From assembly GCF_024400535.1 (NCBI RefSeq), contig NZ_CP038800.1:248001-312000 (forward strand): a stretch of DNA of 64,000 nucleotides, in the 5' to 3' direction. The position numbers were made by a program, and so were the translations under genes. Shown one piece after another: positions 33,559 to 42,508 of this stretch. The DNA is from Treponema denticola (GTDB taxonomy: Bacteria > Spirochaetota > Spirochaetia > Treponematales > Treponemataceae). Under the pieces are notes generated by a model. That model was not told the origin of the DNA. It saw nothing but the letters and a program-made list of their open reading frames with translations, and made no database searches. Positions within the stretch are counted from its first letter, which is position 1; every line of letters starts with the position of its first letter.

Positions 33559-35079
33559 ATGAAAGAGGGTTTAAAAAAATACCTTGAAAAAGAAGGCTCA
33601 AATGCAAAGTTAGCTATGGTTGCATATTTAGCCAATTTGGATCAGGTTTCTTCCGTGTATCCTGAGGTTGCATCGAGCATTGTAAAAGAAATAGAAAATC
33701 AGCGGAGTCACTTGAAACTTATCGCCAGCGAAAACTATTCTTCATTGGCAGTTCAAGCTGCTATGGGTAACCTACTTACCGATAAATATGCAGAAGGATT
33801 CCCTGAACATAGATATTACGGAGGATGCGAAAACGTCGATGCCGTTGAAATGGCTGCTTGCGAAGAAGCATGTAAAATATTTGGAGCCGAACATGCCTAT
33901 GTTCAGCCTCACTCCGGAGCCGATGCAAATATCGTAGCTTATTGGGCTATCTTAAATGCAAAGGTTGAAGAGCCCTTCTTAAAGAAATTTGAGACGGTTG
34001 TAGACGGAAAGGTTAAAAAGATGAACCTTGAAGGTTTGAGCCATGAGGAGTGGGAAGAATTACGCCATGCTCTTGGAAATCAAAAACTTATGGGCTTGGA
34101 TTACTATTCGGGCGGACACCTTACCCACGGCTATGTTCAAAACGTTTCTTCAAAAATGTTTAGAACATGCTCATATACGGTAAACAAAGAAACCGGTGAG
34201 CTTGATTATGCCGAAATCGAAAAAAGAGCAATGGAAGAAAAGCCCTTGATTCTTTTAGCCGGATACAGTGCTTATCCCAGAAAGATTAACTTTAAGAAAT
34301 TTAGAGAAATTGCGGATAAATGCGGAGCCGTTTTAATGGTTGATATGGCCCACTTTGCCGGTCTTGTTGCCGGAAAAGTTTTTGAAGGCGAATATAACCC
34401 CGTTCTTTGGGCTGATGTGGTAACAACTACAACCCACAAAACTCTCCGAGGCCCCCGCGGTGCTATGATTCTTTGTAAAAAAGAATTTGCCGAATTTGTA
34501 GATAAGGGCTGCCCTCTTGTAATCGGCGGACCTCTTCCTCATGTTATGGCTGCAAAGGCCGTTGCCTTCCGCGAGGCAAGCAGCAAGGAATATCAAGACT
34601 ATGCGCACAATGTAAGAGACAACGCTGCTGCCCTTGCTGAAGAATGTATGAAGCTCGGTATGAAGCTCCAGACAAACGGAACAGACAATCACTTAATGCT
34701 GATTAATGTAACAAAATACGGCTTAAACGGCCGCCAGGCGGAAACTGCAATGTCCGAGTGCGGTGTAACCCTTAACAGAAACAGCTTGCCCTTTGATCCG
34801 AACGGCCCCTGGTGGACAAGCGGTTTACGTGTAGGTACTCCTGCCGTAACAAGTCTTGGAATGGGAAAACCCGAAATGAAGCAGATTGCTTCAATTATCG
34901 ACAGGGTATTGAAAGCTTCAAAACCCGGTGTAACAAAAAGCGGTGCTCCCAGCAAGGCTAATGTAGCTGTAGACCCTGCCGTAAAAGCAGCGATACAAAA
35001 AGAAGTAGATGCCCTTTTACATAAATTTGTTCTTTATCCTGAATTGGATTTGGACTATTTAAAGAGCGTTTACTGCTAA
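33559..35079 (+). CDS. glyA: Serine hydroxymethyltransferase
   Basis: PLP enzyme converting serine and tetrahydrofolate to glycine and methylene-tetrahydrofolate. At 506 residues it is about 85 longer than E. coli GlyA, with an N-terminal extension and an extra segment around 135-200 (KKFETVVDGKVKKMNLEG). Core motifs are intact: LIASENYSS (about 55), GFPEHRYYGGCE, VDMAHFAGLVAG (about 262) and the PLP-lysine loop TTTTHKTLRGPRGA (about 290). It has its own promoter and a strong terminator, so it is probably monocistronic. Confidence 0.95.
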   Translation: MKEGLKKYLEKEGSNAKLAMVAYLANLDQVSSVYPEVASSIVKEIENQRSHLKLIASENYSSLAVQAAMGNLLTDKYAEGFPEHRYYGGCENVDAVEMAACEEACKIFGAEHAYVQPHSGADANIVAYWAILNAKVEEPFLKKFETVVDGKVKKMNLEGLSHEEWEELRHALGNQKLMGLDYYSGGHLTHGYVQNVSSKMFRTCSYTVNKETGELDYAEIEKRAMEEKPLILLAGYSAYPRKINFKKFREIADKCGAVLMVDMAHFAGLVAGKVFEGEYNPVLWADVVTTTTHKTLRGPRGAMILCKKEFAEFVDKGCPLVIGGPLPHVMAAKAVAFREASSKEYQDYAHNVRDNAAALAEECMKLGMKLQTNGTDNHLMLINVTKYGLNGRQAETAMSECGVTLNRNSLPFDPNGPWWTSGLRVGTPAVTSLGMGKPEMKQIASIIDRVLKASKPGVTKSGAPSKANVAVDPAVKAAIQKEVDALLHKFVLYPELDLDYLKSVYC

Positions 35080-35103
35080 GGACTGCTTTTTTTTAATTGA
35101 GAT

Positions 35104-35149
35104 AGGGGCTCCGAAAGGCTTTTGCTTTATATCGGCTGCCCCTTTTTTT
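35104..35149 (+). terminator. Rho-independent terminator after glyA
   Basis: AGGGGC-T-CCGA pairs with TCGG-CT-GCCCCT around an A/T-rich loop, followed by TTTTTTT (35143-35149). Confidence 0.75.
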
Positions 35150-35164
35150 ATGATGGAGGAAAGT

Positions 35165-35896
35165 ATGAAAATCGGACTTTGTGCATCGGAAAATAAAAAC
35201 AATGATATTGATTTTAATATATCGCAGATTGAAGGCTTTATAGAAAAGACAAGGTCTGAAAAGCCCGATCTTCTTCTATTTGGAGAAAGTTTTTTACAGG
35301 GCTTTGACTCTCTTTGTTTTGAATACAAAAAAGATATCTTGACGGCCTTACAAATAAACTCTGAACCCATTGCAAAGATTCGTTCAATTGCCAAAAAAGG
35401 AAAAACAGCCATAGGTTTCGGCTTTATCGAAAATGACCATGGCGCTATTTTCAGCTCCTACATAATACTAGGAAAAAACGGAGAAATGCTTTGCCTTTAT
35501 AAAAGAGTTTCCCAAGGCTGGAGAATTGAAGGTACCTGTGCCGACTATCGGGAAGGAAAAGAGTTTTTTGAGTTTGATTTTGAGGCTAAGCGTCTTGCCG
35601 TTTTTATCTGCGGAGACTTATGGGAAGATAATCTTTTAGAGCCTATTATAAGCCTTAATCCCGATGCCTTTTTATGGCCGGTATTTTGCGGTTATACAAA
35701 GGAAGAATGGAAAAACGGTGAAGACACAGCCTATGCCGAAAGAACTGCAATCCTAGATAAACCGGTTTTATTTATAAATTCCCTTGTAAAGAAAAATGCT
35801 CAGGCTATAGGAGGAGGCGCCTTTGTTTGGCATCAAGGTAAACTTACAAAAGAAATACCGATGGGCGAACCAGGCTTTTTATTTTATGAAATTTAA
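35165..35896 (+). CDS. Carbon-nitrogen hydrolase (nitrilase superfamily)
   Basis: A 243-residue amidase-type enzyme with the Glu-Lys-Cys catalytic triad: Glu in LLFGESFLQG (about 42), Lys in LCLYKRVSQGW (about 112) and Cys in AVFICGDLWEDN (about 151). Members hydrolyse small amides such as omega-amides or carbamoyl groups; the substrate here is unknown. I choose ATG 35165 after GGAGGAAAGT rather than 35150, which would lie in the preceding terminator. Confidence 0.85.
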   Translation: MKIGLCASENKNNDIDFNISQIEGFIEKTRSEKPDLLLFGESFLQGFDSLCFEYKKDILTALQINSEPIAKIRSIAKKGKTAIGFGFIENDHGAIFSSYIILGKNGEMLCLYKRVSQGWRIEGTCADYREGKEFFEFDFEAKRLAVFICGDLWEDNLLEPIISLNPDAFLWPVFCGYTKEEWKNGEDTAYAERTAILDKPVLFINSLVKKNAQAIGGGAFVWHQGKLTKEIPMGEPGFLFYEI

Positions 35897-36039
35897 CAAG
35901 ATATTGATGGAATCATAAGACAGACACAACTATTCCGCTAATTCGATCCAGCCGATTTCCATTACGGCAAGAAGCGGCAAAATGCACATTCGGGAGATAA
36001 AAAAGTTAAGCCTTATATGTAATTTAAGCTGCTCTATAA

Positions 36040-37554
36040 TTAATAATTGGAACCTGAGGAGTGACTCATGTCTTTTAGGACGACATCATGAGGCCCTCCT
36101 TCTATAATACTTGCGGAAGAAACCAAGGTAATTTTTGCATCACGCTGGAATTCCGGAATGCTTAAAACTCCGCAATTACACATGGTGGAGCGTATCTTGT
36201 TTAGGGTTACTGAGACATTGTCATGGAGTTTTCCTGCATATGGCACATAGGAGTCTACACCTTCTTCAAATGAAAGTTTTTTCTCCCCGCCCGAATCGTA
36301 TCGCTGCCAGTTTCTAGCTCTCGCAGAGCCTTCTCCCCAGTACTCTTTCATATAGTTGCCGTTAATTAATACCTTGTTTGTAGGGCTTTCATCAAAGCGC
36401 GCAAAATAGCGTCCTAACATACAGAAGTCGCTTCCCATAGCCAAAGCCAGCGTTATGTGATAATCAAAGACAATTCCGCCGTCCGAGCAGATAGGAATAT
36501 AGACGCCCTTCTTTTTAAAATATTCGTCTCGGGCTTTAGCAACCTCTATTACGGCAGTGGCCTGACCTCTTCCTATTCCCTTTGTCTCACGGGTAATGCA
36601 GATTGAACCGCCCCCTATTCCTACCTTTATAAAGTCGGCTCCGGCATCTGCTAAAAAGTTAAATCCGTCTGCATCGACAACATTTCCTGCTCCTACAGGA
36701 ATAGACTCTCCGTATTTTTCTTTTACAAATTGAATTGTTTGTTTTTGCCAATCGCTAAATCCGTCCGAAGAATCGATACAAAGTACATCTGCTCCGGCTT
36801 CTACAAGGGCAGGAACTCGCTCTTCATAGTCCCTTGTATTTATACCTGCTCCTACCATGTACCGTTTTTTTTCGTCAAGAAGTTCGAGCGGGTTTTCCGT
36901 ATTGCTTTCATAATCTTTTCTAAAAACAAAGGCTACGAGGCATCCTTTTTTATCCAAAATGGGTAGAGAATTTAGTTTATACTCCCAAATAATGTCTTGA
37001 GCTTTTTTTAGGCTTATGCCTTCTTCGGCAACATGAAGGCGTTCGATAGGGGTCATAAATTCTTTTACCTTTGTATCTAAATCCGTATGCCCTATGCGGT
37101 AATCCCTGCCTGTAACTACACCTAAGAGTTTTCCATGTCCGGTTCCGTCATGGGTTACGGCAACGGTAGTATGGTCTGTCCTGTCCTTTAAATCTAAAAC
37201 ATCTCTTAAATGATGCTCAGGCGTGAGGTTTGAATCGCTTTCTACAAAACCTGCCCTATAGTTTTTAACTCTTAAAACCATTTTAGCTTCACTTTCAATA
37301 GATTGAGAGCCGAATATAAAAGAAAGCCCTCCTTCACGTGCTAAAGCTATAGCCATATTATGATCCGAAACAGACTGCATTATCGAAGAAACTAAAGGAA
37401 TGTTTAAACTGATTTTAGGCTTTTTGCCGTTTTTATATTTTGTTAAAGGCGTTTTAAGGGAAACCGCCTGAGGAACGTGTTCAATTCCCGAAAGACGCGG
37501 GATCAATAAATATTCACTGAATGTATGCGAAGGTTCATCATAAAAAAAAGCCAT
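36040..37554 (-). CDS. guaB: IMP dehydrogenase
   Basis: Oxidises IMP to XMP, the committed step of GMP synthesis. The 504-residue protein has the split TIM barrel ([13 protein letters not shown], about 48) with a CBS pair inserted at about 95-215, then [14 protein letters not shown] (about 254), the catalytic-Cys loop [13 protein letters not shown] (about 312-324; the common form is GPGSICTTR) and the flap with [12 protein letters not shown]. The [10 protein letters not shown] variant is a known subclass of IMPDH. Start ATG 37554 follows GGGGTAACTT. It faces away from pyrBI, so purine and pyrimidine genes diverge here. Confidence 0.92.
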   Translation of the reverse strand: MAFFYDEPSHTFSEYLLIPRLSGIEHVPQAVSLKTPLTKYKNGKKPKISLNIPLVSSIMQSVSDHNMAIALAREGGLSFIFGSQSIESEAKMVLRVKNYRAGFVESDSNLTPEHHLRDVLDLKDRTDHTTVAVTHDGTGHGKLLGVVTGRDYRIGHTDLDTKVKEFMTPIERLHVAEEGISLKKAQDIIWEYKLNSLPILDKKGCLVAFVFRKDYESNTENPLELLDEKKRYMVGAGINTRDYEERVPALVEAGADVLCIDSSDGFSDWQKQTIQFVKEKYGESIPVGAGNVVDADGFNFLADAGADFIKVGIGGGSICITRETKGIGRGQATAVIEVAKARDEYFKKKGVYIPICSDGGIVFDYHITLALAMGSDFCMLGRYFARFDESPTNKVLINGNYMKEYWGEGSARARNWQRYDSGGEKKLSFEEGVDSYVPYAGKLHDNVSVTLNKIRSTMCNCGVLSIPEFQRDAKITLVSSASIIEGGPHDVVLKDMSHSSGSNY

Positions 37555-37634
37555 AAGTTACCCCTAAAAATAATTTGTCAATAATATAATTTTTTCTAAA
37601 AAAAATCAAGACTGAATTTAATATTGTCATTCTA

Positions 37635-37663
37635 TTGACAGCTTTTTTAATTTTTGATAAAAT
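37635..37663 (+). promoter_or_regulatory. pyrBI promoter
   Basis: A consensus TTGACA (37635-37640) and TAAAAT (37658-37663) with a 17-base spacer. Transcription would start near 37670, giving a leader of about 158 bases before pyrBI. Confidence 0.75.
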
Positions 37664-37711
37664 CTCTCCTAATATATGCGGTTAAGTCCGCATTTTCATG
37701 GAGGGGCCAAG

Positions 37712-37768
37712 ATGATTTATTCATTAACTACTATAAGCTGCAGATTCTGCCTCCCCCGTTTATTTTGA
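37712..37768 (+). CDS. pyrBI leader peptide (18 residues)
   Basis: A short gene encoding MIYSLTTISCRFCLPRLF, with a strong ribosome-binding site GGAGGGG (37700-37706) five bases ahead of its ATG. The stop codon lies 1 base before the attenuator stem, so a ribosome reaching the end would cover the hairpin. The end FCLPRLF recalls FVLPRL in the enterobacterial pyrBI leader peptide, though that may be chance. U-rich codons (CGT TTA TTT TGA) occur just before the stop. Predicted role: UTP-sensitive attenuation, in which RNA polymerase pausing lets the ribosome prevent termination. Confidence 0.65.
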   Translation: MIYSLTTISCRFCLPRLF

Positions 37769-37769
37769 T

Positions 37770-37797
37770 AACATCGGTTTTGCCGATGTTTTTTTTT
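37770..37797 (+). terminator. Attenuator (intrinsic terminator) upstream of pyrBI
   Basis: AACATCGG (37770-37777) and CCGATGTT (37783-37790) form a perfect 8-bp stem with a five-base loop, followed by an uninterrupted U run to 37797. It lies between the leader peptide and pyrBI, 30 bases before the structural gene, where it must be bypassed for expression. Confidence 0.8.
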
Positions 37798-37827
37798 GCA
37801 TTTTTGTTTTATTAACAGGAGTTTAAA

Positions 37828-39435
37828 ATGGCAAACAAATTTATGGGCCGTTCATTGACGGTTATCGACGATTTATCAATCGATGAAAGAAAATACCTTT
37901 TTGACAAGACAAAGCGCTTAAAAAAAGCCATTCAAGAAGATGATCAAAAGGTTATGGATGAATTTAGAATTAACGACAAAGATTTCGGTATTTATGAGGT
38001 TTTTTTGGAACCCAGTACCCGCACAAAAGAATCGTTTAGGAATGCAGCCAAATTTCATCAAGTAAAATTAAGCGATTTAGCTGTTGAATCTTCTTCTTTT
38101 AACAAGGGAGAAAGCTATGCCGACACATTTAATACTCTTGCAGGCTATCAAAACAGCATTTTTATTGTACGCAGCAAGGTTGAAGGAGTCTGCCGCTGGC
38201 TTGAGGACGAGGCTCAGGCATTTTATCAAAGAAACAATTTAAAGAGAAAACCGGCCTTTATAAATGCCGGAGACGGGAGGCATGAGCATCCTACTCAAGA
38301 GCTTCTTGATGAATTTACTTTTATCGAAGATAATAACTGGTCATTCGACAAGATTCACATAGCCTTAGTAGGCGACTTGTACCACGGAAGAACTGTACAC
38401 TCAAAGGCCGATGGTCTTAAAATTTTTAAGTCTGTAAAGGTTGACCTTATAGCTCCTGCCGAACTTGCTATGCCTGAATATTACAAGGTCAGGATGCAGG
38501 AAAACGGCTTTACCGTAAGGGAATTTTCTTCGATAGAGGAATATCTGGGACAGTCCGATGTAGCGCTTATTTGGTACTTTACCCGCCCCCAGCTTGAAAG
38601 AATGGGCGAGCAGGTTTTAAAAAAGCAAGACGAGCTCCGCCGCTCCATAACTTTCCGAAAAGAATTTATCGAAAAACTTCCTAAAAATACCCGCTTCTAT
38701 CATCCTCTTCCAAGACACCGCGTACATCCGACGATTCCTACTTTTTTAGATACAACCTCTCTTAACGGCTGGGAAAGACAATCCATAAACGGAATGTACG
38801 TAAGAATGGTTCTTCTTTCGATGATTGCAGGTAAAATAGGTGATGACTATAAGGGGCCTGAACCTAAATCTTGTGAACGTGCCGCAGATGAAGACTACAT
38901 AGTTGAAGTTCCCATAAATAATTCCAAAGAAAGCAAGGTTGAAACCTTTTCCGAAGGCGTCCGGCCCATACAAAACGGAATAGTTATTGACCATATTTGC
39001 CGAGGAGAGAAGCCCTCAGTAATAAGACATCACATGTCCAAGATTATAAATGTTATGGGACTTGAAGAAGGTAAGGGCGGTGAATGGGTGTCAACTTCTA
39101 CAAAAGATAAGGGAACTTTTAAAGGTATAATTTTCCGACCGGGAGAGTATAAGTTTTCGAGGGCAGACTTAAAGAGGCTGTCTGCCGTTGCTTCGAGCTG
39201 TACCCTCAACCTAATAAAAGACGGAAAAATTCAGTCAAAGTACCGTACTCACCTTCCGCCTCGAATTTATAATTTTGAAGATCTGATTTGTAAGAACGAG
39301 GCTTGTGTTTCGCATCCGGCGCAATCGGAAGGCGTTCCCGCCATTTTTTACCGCACAATCGACAATCGCTATGCTTGCCAATATTGCGGTACCATTCATA
39401 CATTTAAAGAAATCTGGGGCGAAAAAAAGAACTAG
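37828..39435 (+). CDS. pyrBI: Aspartate carbamoyltransferase, fused catalytic and regulatory chains
   Basis: Joins carbamoyl phosphate to aspartate in pyrimidine synthesis. The 535-residue chain has a PyrB part (about 1-350: FLEPSTRTKESFRNAAKFH, GDGRHEHPTQELLDE, FYHPLPRHRVHPTIP) joined to a PyrI-like part (about 370-530). The latter includes the nucleotide-binding allosteric region (GIVIDHICRG) and a zinc site with Cys-x4-Cys (CKNEAC) and CQYC. PyrBI fusions are known from Thermotoga and treponemes. RBS AGGAG 7 bases before the ATG. Controlled by the upstream promoter, leader peptide and attenuator; the enzyme itself is probably feedback-regulated by nucleotides. Confidence 0.93.
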   Translation: MANKFMGRSLTVIDDLSIDERKYLFDKTKRLKKAIQEDDQKVMDEFRINDKDFGIYEVFLEPSTRTKESFRNAAKFHQVKLSDLAVESSSFNKGESYADTFNTLAGYQNSIFIVRSKVEGVCRWLEDEAQAFYQRNNLKRKPAFINAGDGRHEHPTQELLDEFTFIEDNNWSFDKIHIALVGDLYHGRTVHSKADGLKIFKSVKVDLIAPAELAMPEYYKVRMQENGFTVREFSSIEEYLGQSDVALIWYFTRPQLERMGEQVLKKQDELRRSITFRKEFIEKLPKNTRFYHPLPRHRVHPTIPTFLDTTSLNGWERQSINGMYVRMVLLSMIAGKIGDDYKGPEPKSCERAADEDYIVEVPINNSKESKVETFSEGVRPIQNGIVIDHICRGEKPSVIRHHMSKIINVMGLEEGKGGEWVSTSTKDKGTFKGIIFRPGEYKFSRADLKRLSAVASSCTLNLIKDGKIQSKYRTHLPPRIYNFEDLICKNEACVSHPAQSEGVPAIFYRTIDNRYACQYCGTIHTFKEIWGEKKN

Positions 39436-39439
39436 GCCC

Positions 39440-41839
39440 CTATATTCCGTTCCTATTGTTTTGAAGCTTTATAGCTTCTGCAATGGGAACAGGTTTTTGG
39501 AAGGCATAGCCTTGCCCATAATCAATTCCTATATCTTTTAAAATTGAAACGATTTTTTCGTTTTCGGCATATTCACCTATTGTGTAAAGACCTAGATGGT
39601 GGCACATATCTCTCATAGCCTTTACCATTGAAAAATCTACATAATCTTTATCTATTGACTTTATAAAAGAGCCGTCTATTTTTACATAGTCTATGGGTAA
39701 GGTTTTTAAATATGGAAAGTAAGAAAACCCTTTTCCAAAGTCATCTAGGGCAAATGAAAATCCTTGCTTTCTTAATTCCGTAACTAATTTTGAATTTGCT
39801 TCAAGGTTACGGACGGCACAGCTTTCGGTTATTTCAAAACAAAAGTTATGAGGCTGAATATTGAATGCTTTACGGTTTTCAGTTATAAATTCTATAAGGT
39901 CATTTGAAAAAAAAGAATCGGCCGAAATATTAATTGAAAATATGACAGTATCATCAATAATACCTTTTTTTACGGCATCGGCAAAAAAAGCAAAAGCGTT
40001 TTTGATTACCCATTTATCGATTTCATATATAAGATTGTATCTTTCAGCGATAGGAATAAAGACATCCGGTTCTATGATATGATCATCATCGCTTTTAAGT
40101 CTTACCAGAATTTCATACTTAGTATGAGATAAAAGATCATTTAGGGGCATAATTGCTTGGGCGTATAGTACAAAACGGTTTTCTTTTAAGGCCTTTTGAA
40201 TTGTATTTAGCCAAAATGAAATATTTCCTCGTGAAAAACCGCTGACGCTGGAAAATGGTAATAACTGATAACAATTTCCGCCGTTTTTAAAGGCTAAAGC
40301 ACATGCATCATATGCACTTGAAAGTATATCTTGAGAACTTTGTGTGCCTTTGGGTATATTTACAATACCCACGCTTATACAAACGGTTAATTTTTTTTCG
40401 CTCCAAATAAAGGGACCATTGGCAATTTTATTTATAATTTCTTGTGCAAAATTGCGTACCTGCTCTTCAGAACCCATATAAAAGATTGCAAACTCGTCTC
40501 CCATAACATGGATAAAGGAATCTTCAGGCATATTTATAGATTTTATGTAGCTCAATACTACAGAGTGAACATGTTCTATAAGAGCATTGCCTGCATAGTA
40601 TCCCCAAAGCTGATTGATCATCTTAAACTTATCTATATCCAGATATAAAAGATATATTTTATCGTTTTCATTCATTTCAAGAATGATCTTTTCCACTTTT
40701 TGAGTCAAAGTAGCAGTATTTTTGCTAAAACTTATATCCTTATTTGAAGGTGTTTTAGAGTTTTTTATTACAGCATTAAAACTTTTAGCAATTCTGTTAA
40801 GCTCATGGCTCTGTTTATCCAAAAAATCGAATTTAATGAGTTCATTATTTTTTGCAGCCTTTTCCAGTCTGCTTGTAATTTTTTCAATAGGATTCGCAAC
40901 CCTTCTTGCTATTATAAATGAAAGAAGATTTACAAAAACGGTAAGAATCAGTACAAACAAAATTCCTCTAATTTTTAGTCCGTTTATTGGGCCGTACAGG
41001 TCTGAAGCCGGTATTGCAAAACCTACTGTCCAGTTTGATAATTTAGATTGTGCAAAATAGAAAAAGCGTTTCTGCCCGTCATAATCTTTTATCTCAGGCA
41101 ATGGGGCATGGTACTCTCTATCCAAATTCAATTTATTTAGATAGTCGGTAAAAAGGGAACCTCCTTCTATCTGGAACAGTTTTGTAGTTTTGTTTAAACT
41201 TAATATATACTGTTCATTTGGGTGAGACAATATGCAGCAGTCGGCATCAATCAAAAAAGAATAAGAGCCTTCATTACTTTTAAGTTTTTGTATCAGGGAT
41301 AGCAATTCATTTATCTTGATTTCTCCTAAGAAAACTCCTTTGATGCCGTTTTTGGTAGTAAACTGCTTTAAAACTGAAAAAACTATTGAATCCGGTCTTG
41401 AGCTTATGCTTATATAAGGCTCTGTTATTATAGTCTCGGTTGTTTTCTTTGCCTCTCTGTACCATGGCCTTTCTCTTGGGTTATAAGAAGGCGAAGGCTT
41501 CCAGTTTTGTCCGTTTGCAAAGACTCCGTTTTCATAAAATACTGCATAGTCTGTTTCAGGATCGGTTTGATTGAGGTTTACTAAAAAACTGGTACATGAT
41601 TCATAATCGGTTAGATCCATATAAGTAAGAGTTTCTATAGACTTCTCGATGACTGTAGTTTTTTGAATAAGCCACTCATCTATCTCCATCGCGATAAGAT
41701 CCGCCCTTAGCCTGTTTTTACCGTCCAGGTTTATACTAAAAATATTAGCTGCGTAAAAAAAGTTAATAAGAACAGCTATAATTATTAAAGCATTAAAAAC
41801 TATTGCATTTGAGAGAATAATCTTTTGTTTTAAGCGCAC
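39440..41839 (-). CDS. Membrane sensor with degenerate GGDEF and EAL domains
   Basis: A 799-residue c-di-GMP protein: membrane helix (about 8-30), extracellular Cache sensor (about 35-275), second helix (about 285-310), HAMP, then GGDEF (about 390-525) and EAL (about 545-795). The cyclase motif is MGDEF rather than GGDEF, so cyclase activity is doubtful. The phosphodiesterase side looks intact: EILVRL for EALVR, NISADSF, FEITES and DDFGKGFSY followed by VKIDGSFI. It therefore most likely degrades c-di-GMP in response to a periplasmic ligand. The start is GTG 41839 behind AGGGGGG. Converges with pyrBI, with 4 bases between the stops and no visible terminator. Confidence 0.88.
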   Translation of the reverse strand: MRLKQKIILSNAIVFNALIIIAVLINFFYAANIFSINLDGKNRLRADLIAMEIDEWLIQKTTVIEKSIETLTYMDLTDYESCTSFLVNLNQTDPETDYAVFYENGVFANGQNWKPSPSYNPRERPWYREAKKTTETIITEPYISISSRPDSIVFSVLKQFTTKNGIKGVFLGEIKINELLSLIQKLKSNEGSYSFLIDADCCILSHPNEQYILSLNKTTKLFQIEGGSLFTDYLNKLNLDREYHAPLPEIKDYDGQKRFFYFAQSKLSNWTVGFAIPASDLYGPINGLKIRGILFVLILTVFVNLLSFIIARRVANPIEKITSRLEKAAKNNELIKFDFLDKQSHELNRIAKSFNAVIKNSKTPSNKDISFSKNTATLTQKVEKIILEMNENDKIYLLYLDIDKFKMINQLWGYYAGNALIEHVHSVVLSYIKSINMPEDSFIHVMGDEFAIFYMGSEEQVRNFAQEIINKIANGPFIWSEKKLTVCISVGIVNIPKGTQSSQDILSSAYDACALAFKNGGNCYQLLPFSSVSGFSRGNISFWLNTIQKALKENRFVLYAQAIMPLNDLLSHTKYEILVRLKSDDDHIIEPDVFIPIAERYNLIYEIDKWVIKNAFAFFADAVKKGIIDDTVIFSINISADSFFSNDLIEFITENRKAFNIQPHNFCFEITESCAVRNLEANSKLVTELRKQGFSFALDDFGKGFSYFPYLKTLPIDYVKIDGSFIKSIDKDYVDFSMVKAMRDMCHHLGLYTIGEYAENEKIVSILKDIGIDYGQGYAFQKPVPIAEAIKLQNNRNGI

Positions 41840-42060
41840 AGGGCCCCCCTAAAAGCGGATATCCGAACTTATTTGCAGATCTATTTTATAAAATTATGCA
41901 GAAAGGTAAACACATAAACAAGTACTCTGTCATAGATTTGCTCAAAATAAAAATGCTATCTTATGCATACTGATGTATAACTAAATTAAAACATAAAGGT
42001 TACTGAATTTATTTAAGGCAAAATAATAATCAGCTTTAATTTCCATAAGATTTCTTTAGG

Positions 42061-42369
42061 TCAATCTTGGGCATATTTTTTGACAATAGCATTTAAATCG
42101 GCTATCAACTCATAATGACGGCCCGCCATTACCTTTAAGTCTTTTTTATCCATATCATCTGTGACAAAAAGTTCATAAGGTGAGGTGTTCAAAGCATCCG
42201 TAATTTTCGAAAGAGTTGTTGCTGAAACCCACTTTTGTTTATTTTCTATTGCATTGATAAAGGCGATAGAAACATCTGCCCTCAAAGCCAGTTCCATCTG
42301 TGACATTTCCAGCTTATGCCGAATTCGTTTTATATTTTTAGCTAAAACAGATGCATAATCATAACTCAT
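42061..42369 (-). CDS. XRE-family helix-turn-helix regulator
   Basis: A 102-residue DNA-binding protein with an N-terminal Cro/CI-type helix-turn-helix (LAKNIKRIRHKLEMSQMEL through VSIAFINAIENKQ, about 7-60) and a short helical C-terminal part (about 75-102) that may dimerise. ATG 42369 is preceded by TTGGAGG. It stands alone between the EAL gene and the 42509 gene, with about 220 bases upstream of the EAL gene containing nothing I can name. Target unknown. Confidence 0.85.
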   Translation of the reverse strand: MSYDYASVLAKNIKRIRHKLEMSQMELALRADVSIAFINAIENKQKWVSATTLSKITDALNTSPYELFVTDDMDKKDLKVMAGRHYELIADLNAIVKKYAQD

Positions 42370-42508
42370 AGTTAATAATACCTCCAAAATTTGATGACGG
42401 CAAAGAGCTGGCAGTATAATAAATTATTCTATCAGTTGAATTTATGTAAAAGATAATCAAGGTATTATCTATACTTGAAAATTAGGATAATTTCTGATAA
42501 TATGGAAA

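Noticed and set aside
33481-33559. Glycine or other riboswitch before glyA
   Set aside because: The leader is under 50 bases and shows no conserved fold.
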